NCBI GenBank assembly: GCA_000421085.1
Contig: ATWE01000022.1
Coordinates: forward strand, 1-64,000
Reading direction: 5' to 3'
Length of the DNA stretch: 64,000 bases
DNA from: Ensifer sp. USDA 6670
Lineage (GTDB): Bacteria > Pseudomonadota > Alphaproteobacteria > Rhizobiales > Rhizobiaceae
Part shown: one piece after another, positions 60,357 to 64,000 of the stretch
Position numbering within the stretch: position 1 is the stretch's first letter
Layout of the letters: every line of letters starts with the position of its first letter
Translations under genes and position numbers: made by a program
Notes under the pieces: generated by a model
The model's input: the letters and a program-made list of their open reading frames with translations, nothing else
The model's database searches: none
What the model was told of the DNA's origin: nothing

Positions 60357-62003
60357 ATGCAGTCCACGATCGTGATGGTCAATCTCTTCGGTGCTGTTGC
60401 ACTGCTGCTCTTCGGCCTGTCGCTGGTCAAGGACGGGGTGACGCGTGCCTTCGGGGCGCGGCTGCGGGCAGCTCTTGCGCGCGGAACGAACGGTCCTTTC
60501 CGGGCCTTTGCGACGGGGCTCGTCGCAACGCTCGGGCTCCAAAGTTCGACGGCCACGGCACTCATGACGGCCTCTTTCGTCGAAAAGGGGCTGATCCGTT
60601 CGCAGATGGCGCAGATCGTGCTGCTGGGCGCCAATGTCGGCACCGCGATGACGGCCTGGATCGTTGCACTCGGCATCGGATGGCTTTCGCCGCTGCTCAT
60701 CCTCGCAGGCGTGGCCACGCACCGCCTGAGCCGATCGAGCGCGCGCCAGGGCGCCGGCTATGCGCTCGTTGGCATCGGTCTGATGCTTCTGTCGCTCGAG
60801 CTGCTCGGCACGGCGACCGAGCCGATGCGCCAATCCCAGGCTCTCGGAGCATTTCTCGGAATGCTCGACAACGCCTTGCCCGTGGCGATGATCATTGCGG
60901 CCGGTCTTGCCTTTGCGTCATCCTCCAGCCTCGCCGTCGTCATGCTGGTCCTGTCGCTTTCATCGGCGGGCGTGCTTTCTCCCGTATTGACGGTCGCTCT
61001 GGTGCTCGGTGCCAATCTCGGGGGCGCAATACCGCCGGTCATCACCACGCTCGGCTCGCCTCCCGCCGCCCGCCGGGTCACGCTTGGCAACCTCGTGGTG
61101 CGCGGCATCGGCTGTCTCATCGCCCTTCCGGCGGTTGGCGCCAGCGCCGACTTCCTGCAGAGCCTGCCACTGCCGCGCCAGAACCTGCCCGTCGACGTTC
61201 ACCTGCTTTTCAATCTGGTGCTGGCGATGGTGGCCTGGCCGTTCGCGGGGTTGCTCGCCCGCACCATGAACCGGTTCTTCCCCGACGACGAAGCGGCGGA
61301 GACGGGGCCGCGATACCTGGATGAGGCGGCGCTCGATACGCCGGTCATGGCCCTTTCCGGGGCCACGCGAGAGGTCCTCAGGGTGGGCGATCTGATCGAG
61401 GTCATGCTGATGCGGGCCTCCGAAGCGTTCAGCAAGAATGACGTCAACGAACTGGGAGATATCGACAATATCGAGCGGCAGGTCGACCTCCTGCAGCAGG
61501 AGGTGAAAATCTTCCTTTCGCGGCTGGGGCGCGATGGCCTGAACGAGGAGGACGGGCGCCGCTCGATCGTGATCATCGACTATGCCATCAATCTCGAGCA
61601 CATGGGCGACATCATCGAAAAGGGTCTCTGCGAACAGATCGCCAAGAAGGTGAGGGGCGGTTTGCGATTCTCGGAAGATGGCTATCAGGAGCTGAAGGGT
61701 CTTTTCAACCTCACCATCGACAATCTGCGCATCGCACAGACCATCTTCGTCACGCGCAACGCCGACCTGGCGCGCCATCTCATCGAGGTCAAGGTCGACG
61801 TGCGCCATATGGAAAAGCGCTCCGCCGAGCGCCATCTGGAGCGCCTGCGGGACGGCCTTCTCGAAAGCCTGCAGACCAGTTCGCTGCACCTCGACATGCT
61901 GCGGGACCTGAAGCGCATCAACGCGCACATCGCCTCCGTCGCCTATCCCATTCTGGAGGAGAGCGGCCTGCTCACCGAAAGCCGCCTGCGGCCGCCGGGC
62001 TGA
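60357..62003 (+). CDS. Na+/Pi cotransporter family protein (NptA-like, with PhoU-like tail)
   Basis: Two Na_Pi_cotrans repeats form the membrane part (residues about 1-310): GLVATLGLQSSTATALMTA with the QSST motif, GANVGTAMTAWIV, and a second copy with SSSLAVVMLVLSLSS and LVLGANLGGAIPPVI. The last 180 residues are a helical PhoU-like domain (VEVMLMRASEAF, IDNIERQVDLLQQEV, DYAINLEHMGDIIEKGL). It probably moves phosphate with sodium. The ATG at 60357 begins the first helix; an in-frame extension to 60102 is not protein-like. Confidence 0.92.
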   Translation: MQSTIVMVNLFGAVALLLFGLSLVKDGVTRAFGARLRAALARGTNGPFRAFATGLVATLGLQSSTATALMTASFVEKGLIRSQMAQIVLLGANVGTAMTAWIVALGIGWLSPLLILAGVATHRLSRSSARQGAGYALVGIGLMLLSLELLGTATEPMRQSQALGAFLGMLDNALPVAMIIAAGLAFASSSSLAVVMLVLSLSSAGVLSPVLTVALVLGANLGGAIPPVITTLGSPPAARRVTLGNLVVRGIGCLIALPAVGASADFLQSLPLPRQNLPVDVHLLFNLVLAMVAWPFAGLLARTMNRFFPDDEAAETGPRYLDEAALDTPVMALSGATREVLRVGDLIEVMLMRASEAFSKNDVNELGDIDNIERQVDLLQQEVKIFLSRLGRDGLNEEDGRRSIVIIDYAINLEHMGDIIEKGLCEQIAKKVRGGLRFSEDGYQELKGLFNLTIDNLRIAQTIFVTRNADLARHLIEVKVDVRHMEKRSAERHLERLRDGLLESLQTSSLHLDMLRDLKRINAHIASVAYPILEESGLLTESRLRPPG

Positions 62004-62159
62004 TATCATAAGGTTTGAACCGGATTAACGCGACGTGATTGTGCGAGTTATGGTTCTCGCAATATGTTGCTGATAGGAACGCGCAAAAATGCGCGCGGGC
62101 AGAGGCGCGAGACGCCGCGTCGGAGAAATGTCCCGAGAGGGTATCAAGGAGATCAGAGT

Positions 62160-63530
62160 ATGGAACGGACTTGCCTGGCGATCATCCTGGCAGCTGGCGA
62201 GAGCACGCGGATGAAATCGGCCACATCGAAGGTGCTGCATCCGGTCGCGGGGCGGCCGATGATCTCCCATGTCGTCGACGCCCTGGCAAGTGCATCGATC
62301 TCGGATGTAGCGCTGGTTGTTGGGCGCGATGCGGATGCCGTATCTGCCGCCGCGACAACCGACGAAGTGGCCGTCACCTCCTTTCTGCAGAAGGAGAGGC
62401 TCGGGACCGCCCACGCCGTGCTTGCTGCACGCGAAGCGATCGCGGGAGGTTATGACGACGTGCTCGTCGTTTTCGGAGACACACCGCTTATCACCGCCGC
62501 GCCCCTAAAGGCCGCGCGTGACGGCCTCGCCGCCGGCAACGATGTCGTGGTGATTGGCTTCCAGACCGCGGACCCGACCGGATACGGGCGTCTCATCGTC
62601 AAGGATGGAGCGCTGGTCGCAATCCGTGAACACAGGGACGCCTCCGCCGAGGAGCTAAGCATCACCTATTGCAATGGCGGGCTGATGGCGATCGACGGCC
62701 GCAAGGCACTCGATCTCCTCGACCGGATCGGCAACGCCAATGCGAAAGGCGAATACTACCTGACCGATCTCGTCGAGATCGTACGCTCCCTCGGTGGCCG
62801 TGCAATTGCTGTCGAAGCGCCCGAAGAAGAACTCACCGGCTGCAACACCCGCGCCGAACTTGCGTATATCGAGCGCCTTTGGCAGCAGCGCCGTCGTCAC
62901 GAACTGATGCTGTCGGGCGTGTCGATGATCGCACCCGAGACCGTCTTTCTCTCTTGGGACACCGCACTTGCCCAGGACGTTCTTCTGGAGCCGAACATCG
63001 TCTTCGGACCTGGCGTACGCGTGGAAAGCGGTGCGGTCATCCACGCCTTCTCGCATCTGGAAGGCGCTCACGTCCGTGCCGGCGCTACGGTCGGACCTTT
63101 CGCGCGCCTGCGCCCGGGGGCCGACCTCGGAGCGAAGTCGAAGGTCGGCAATTTCTGCGAGGTGAAAAACGCGGAGATCGGTGCCGGAGCCAAGGTCAAT
63201 CACCTCACCTATATCGGCGACGCCTTTGTCGGCGCCGGATCCAATATCGGGGCCGGAACCATCACCTGCAACTATGATGGCGTGAACAAGCATGTCACCC
63301 ACATCGGCGCGAATGCCTTCGTAGGCTCCAATTCATCGCTCGTCGCTCCGGTTTCGATAGGCGACGGGGCGCTCGTCGCGTCCGGAAGCGTGGTCACGGA
63401 AGATGTGCCGGCGGATGCGGTCGCTTTCGGCCGTGCGCGCCAGGAGGTGAAGCCCGGGAGGGCGCCGATATTGCGCGAGCGCTACGAGGCGGAAAAGGCA
63501 GCCAGGAAGCGGGCCAGGTCCGCGGAGTAG
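62160..63530 (+). CDS. glmU: Bifunctional UDP-N-acetylglucosamine pyrophosphorylase/glucosamine-1-phosphate N-acetyltransferase
   Basis: The 456-aa protein has an N-terminal uridyltransferase ([22 protein letters not shown]) with FGDTPLIT for metal/nucleotide, and a C-terminal left-handed beta-helix acetyltransferase (hexapeptide repeats, [39 protein letters not shown]). It makes UDP-GlcNAc, the precursor of peptidoglycan and LPS. The start at 62160 follows CAAGGAG; an in-frame extension to 62064 is ignored. glmS begins 238 bp downstream, so two consecutive steps of amino-sugar supply are linked. Confidence 0.97.
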   Translation: MERTCLAIILAAGESTRMKSATSKVLHPVAGRPMISHVVDALASASISDVALVVGRDADAVSAAATTDEVAVTSFLQKERLGTAHAVLAAREAIAGGYDDVLVVFGDTPLITAAPLKAARDGLAAGNDVVVIGFQTADPTGYGRLIVKDGALVAIREHRDASAEELSITYCNGGLMAIDGRKALDLLDRIGNANAKGEYYLTDLVEIVRSLGGRAIAVEAPEEELTGCNTRAELAYIERLWQQRRRHELMLSGVSMIAPETVFLSWDTALAQDVLLEPNIVFGPGVRVESGAVIHAFSHLEGAHVRAGATVGPFARLRPGADLGAKSKVGNFCEVKNAEIGAGAKVNHLTYIGDAFVGAGSNIGAGTITCNYDGVNKHVTHIGANAFVGSNSSLVAPVSIGDGALVASGSVVTEDVPADAVAFGRARQEVKPGRAPILRERYEAEKAARKRARSAE

Positions 63531-63544
63531 ACGCATTAAATATT

Positions 63545-63568
63545 GAAACTGAAAGTGAAATCGAAACG
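63545..63568 (+). repeat. Four tandem GAAANN hexamers before the glmS palindrome
   Basis: GAAACT, GAAAGT, GAAATC and GAAACG lie head to tail 15 bases after the glmU stop codon and end two bases before the 18-bp palindrome at 63570. The periodic A-rich stretch may be bent DNA or part of a regulator-binding site. Confidence 0.45.
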
Positions 63569-63569
63569 G

Positions 63570-63587
63570 ATTGCGTCGCGACGCAAT
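63570..63587. promoter_or_regulatory. 18-bp perfect palindrome between glmU and glmS
   Basis: ATTGCGTCGCGACGCAAT is a perfect inverted repeat without a loop, about 180 bp upstream of the glmS ATG. Such symmetric sites are typical operators for dimeric regulators. No glmS-ribozyme-like leader was recognised in the 237-bp gap. Confidence 0.5.
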
Positions 63588-63767
63588 TTCGCTACCAAGG
63601 CTTTCAACAGGCACCTGTGGCGCCGCGTGTTTGCCAGACGCGCAATGATCGCTGCAGCATTTTAGAGTTACCGCATATTCTTGAGCCGGTACGGTTCGAG
63701 GAAACATGCAGTGGTCGTTACATTTGAGCTGATACGCCGCAGGGCGTGAAGAGACGCGGAGAGGGAT

Positions 63768-64000
63768 ATGTGCGGGATTGTTGGCATCGTCGGGAATCAG
63801 CCGGTATCGGAGCGGCTGGTCGAAGCATTGAAGCGCCTGGAGTATCGCGGCTATGATTCGGCCGGCGTCGCGACGATCGACGCGGGAACGCTGCAGCGCC
63901 GGCGGGCCGAGGGCAAGCTGGTCAACCTCGAGAGCAGGTTGAGAGAGGAGCCTCTGGCCGGTACCATCGGCATCGCCCACACGCGCTGGGCAACCCATGG
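63768..64000 (+). CDS. glmS: Glutamine-fructose-6-phosphate aminotransferase (N-terminal part, continues beyond window)
   Basis: The frame opens MCGIVGIVGNQPVSERLVEA with the N-terminal nucleophile Cys2 of class-II glutamine amidotransferases. It continues LKRLEYRGYDSAGVAT and GIAHTRWATHG, the glutamine-binding loop of GlmS, before leaving the window. The enzyme makes glucosamine-6-phosphate from fructose-6-phosphate and glutamine, the first committed step towards UDP-GlcNAc. A GGAGAGGG site precedes the ATG. Confidence 0.96.
   Translation, partial: MCGIVGIVGNQPVSERLVEALKRLEYRGYDSAGVATIDAGTLQRRRAEGKLVNLESRLREEPLAGTIGIAHTRWATH

Noticed and set aside
63531-63767. glmS-type ribozyme or riboswitch in the glmS leader
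   Set aside because: No conserved core was recognised, and the ribozyme is typical of Firmicutes; only the palindrome and hexamer repeats stand out.
1-64000. CRISPR arrays
   Set aside because: No regularly spaced direct repeats with unique spacers were seen by eye, and no Cas-like proteins are present.

Overview
The window looks like chromosomal DNA of a Rhizobiaceae alphaproteobacterium, most likely Sinorhizobium/Ensifer. The evidence is high GC in the core genes, a phosphatidylcholine synthase (Pcs), DUF1236 exported proteins, RIME-type palindromic intergenic elements, and a trpD-trpC-moaC-moeA operon. All assignments come from reading translated sequence and motifs; no database search was run. 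Left part (1-9.5 kb) is a decayed accessory region. It holds an SRAP (YedK/HMCES) gene running off the left edge, small zinc-finger-type genes (one apparently split by a frame change), an IS66 transposase remnant, a LigD-type DNA ligase with a one-base frameshift plus a second ligase 3' scrap, a cytochrome P460-like gene and two immunity-type genes with no visible toxin. It also holds a tRNA-Arg 3' fragment beside the C-terminal remnant of a tyrosine integrase, which is the scar of an integrative element. A degenerate tRNA-like sequence lies near 9.4 kb. Middle part (9.5-34 kb) is catabolic. 11.2-15.5 kb carries a BCCT-like permease, an Lrp regulator, a class-V PLP enzyme resembling cysteine desulfurases and an ETHE1-like persulfide dioxygenase, which together suggest sulfur amino acid use. 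15.5-24.2 kb carries a TRAP transporter with a 3-hydroxyisobutyrate-dehydrogenase-family enzyme and a LysR regulator. These face a divergent operon of split transketolase, SDR and TIM-barrel isomerase, suggesting catabolism of a polyhydroxy acid or sugar. 24.5-33.6 kb is a tightly coupled operon of fused TRAP permease, TRAP binding protein, two SDRs, IclR, thiolase, acyl-CoA synthetase and a two-domain PPC/DUF296 protein, suggesting CoA-dependent breakdown of an imported carboxylic acid. From 34 to 42 kb there is an outer-membrane barrel protein, a GlxA-type AraC regulator with a palindrome at its start, and many small exported or membrane proteins. These include two DUF1236 paralogues and two Arg/Tyr/His-rich paralogues. 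The same stretch has RIME-like elements, a duplicated intergenic unit ending in a terminator hairpin, and tRNA-Lys. The right part (42-64 kb) is mostly housekeeping and transport: CcdA-like protein, AEC transporter, UbiH-family hydroxylase, Pcs, quinone oxidoreductase, a BMP-type (nucleoside-like) ABC transporter, a FadR-type regulator, a CNNM/CorC protein, moeA, moaC, trpC, trpD, a PpiD-like foldase, a Na/Pi cotransporter, glmU and the start of glmS.
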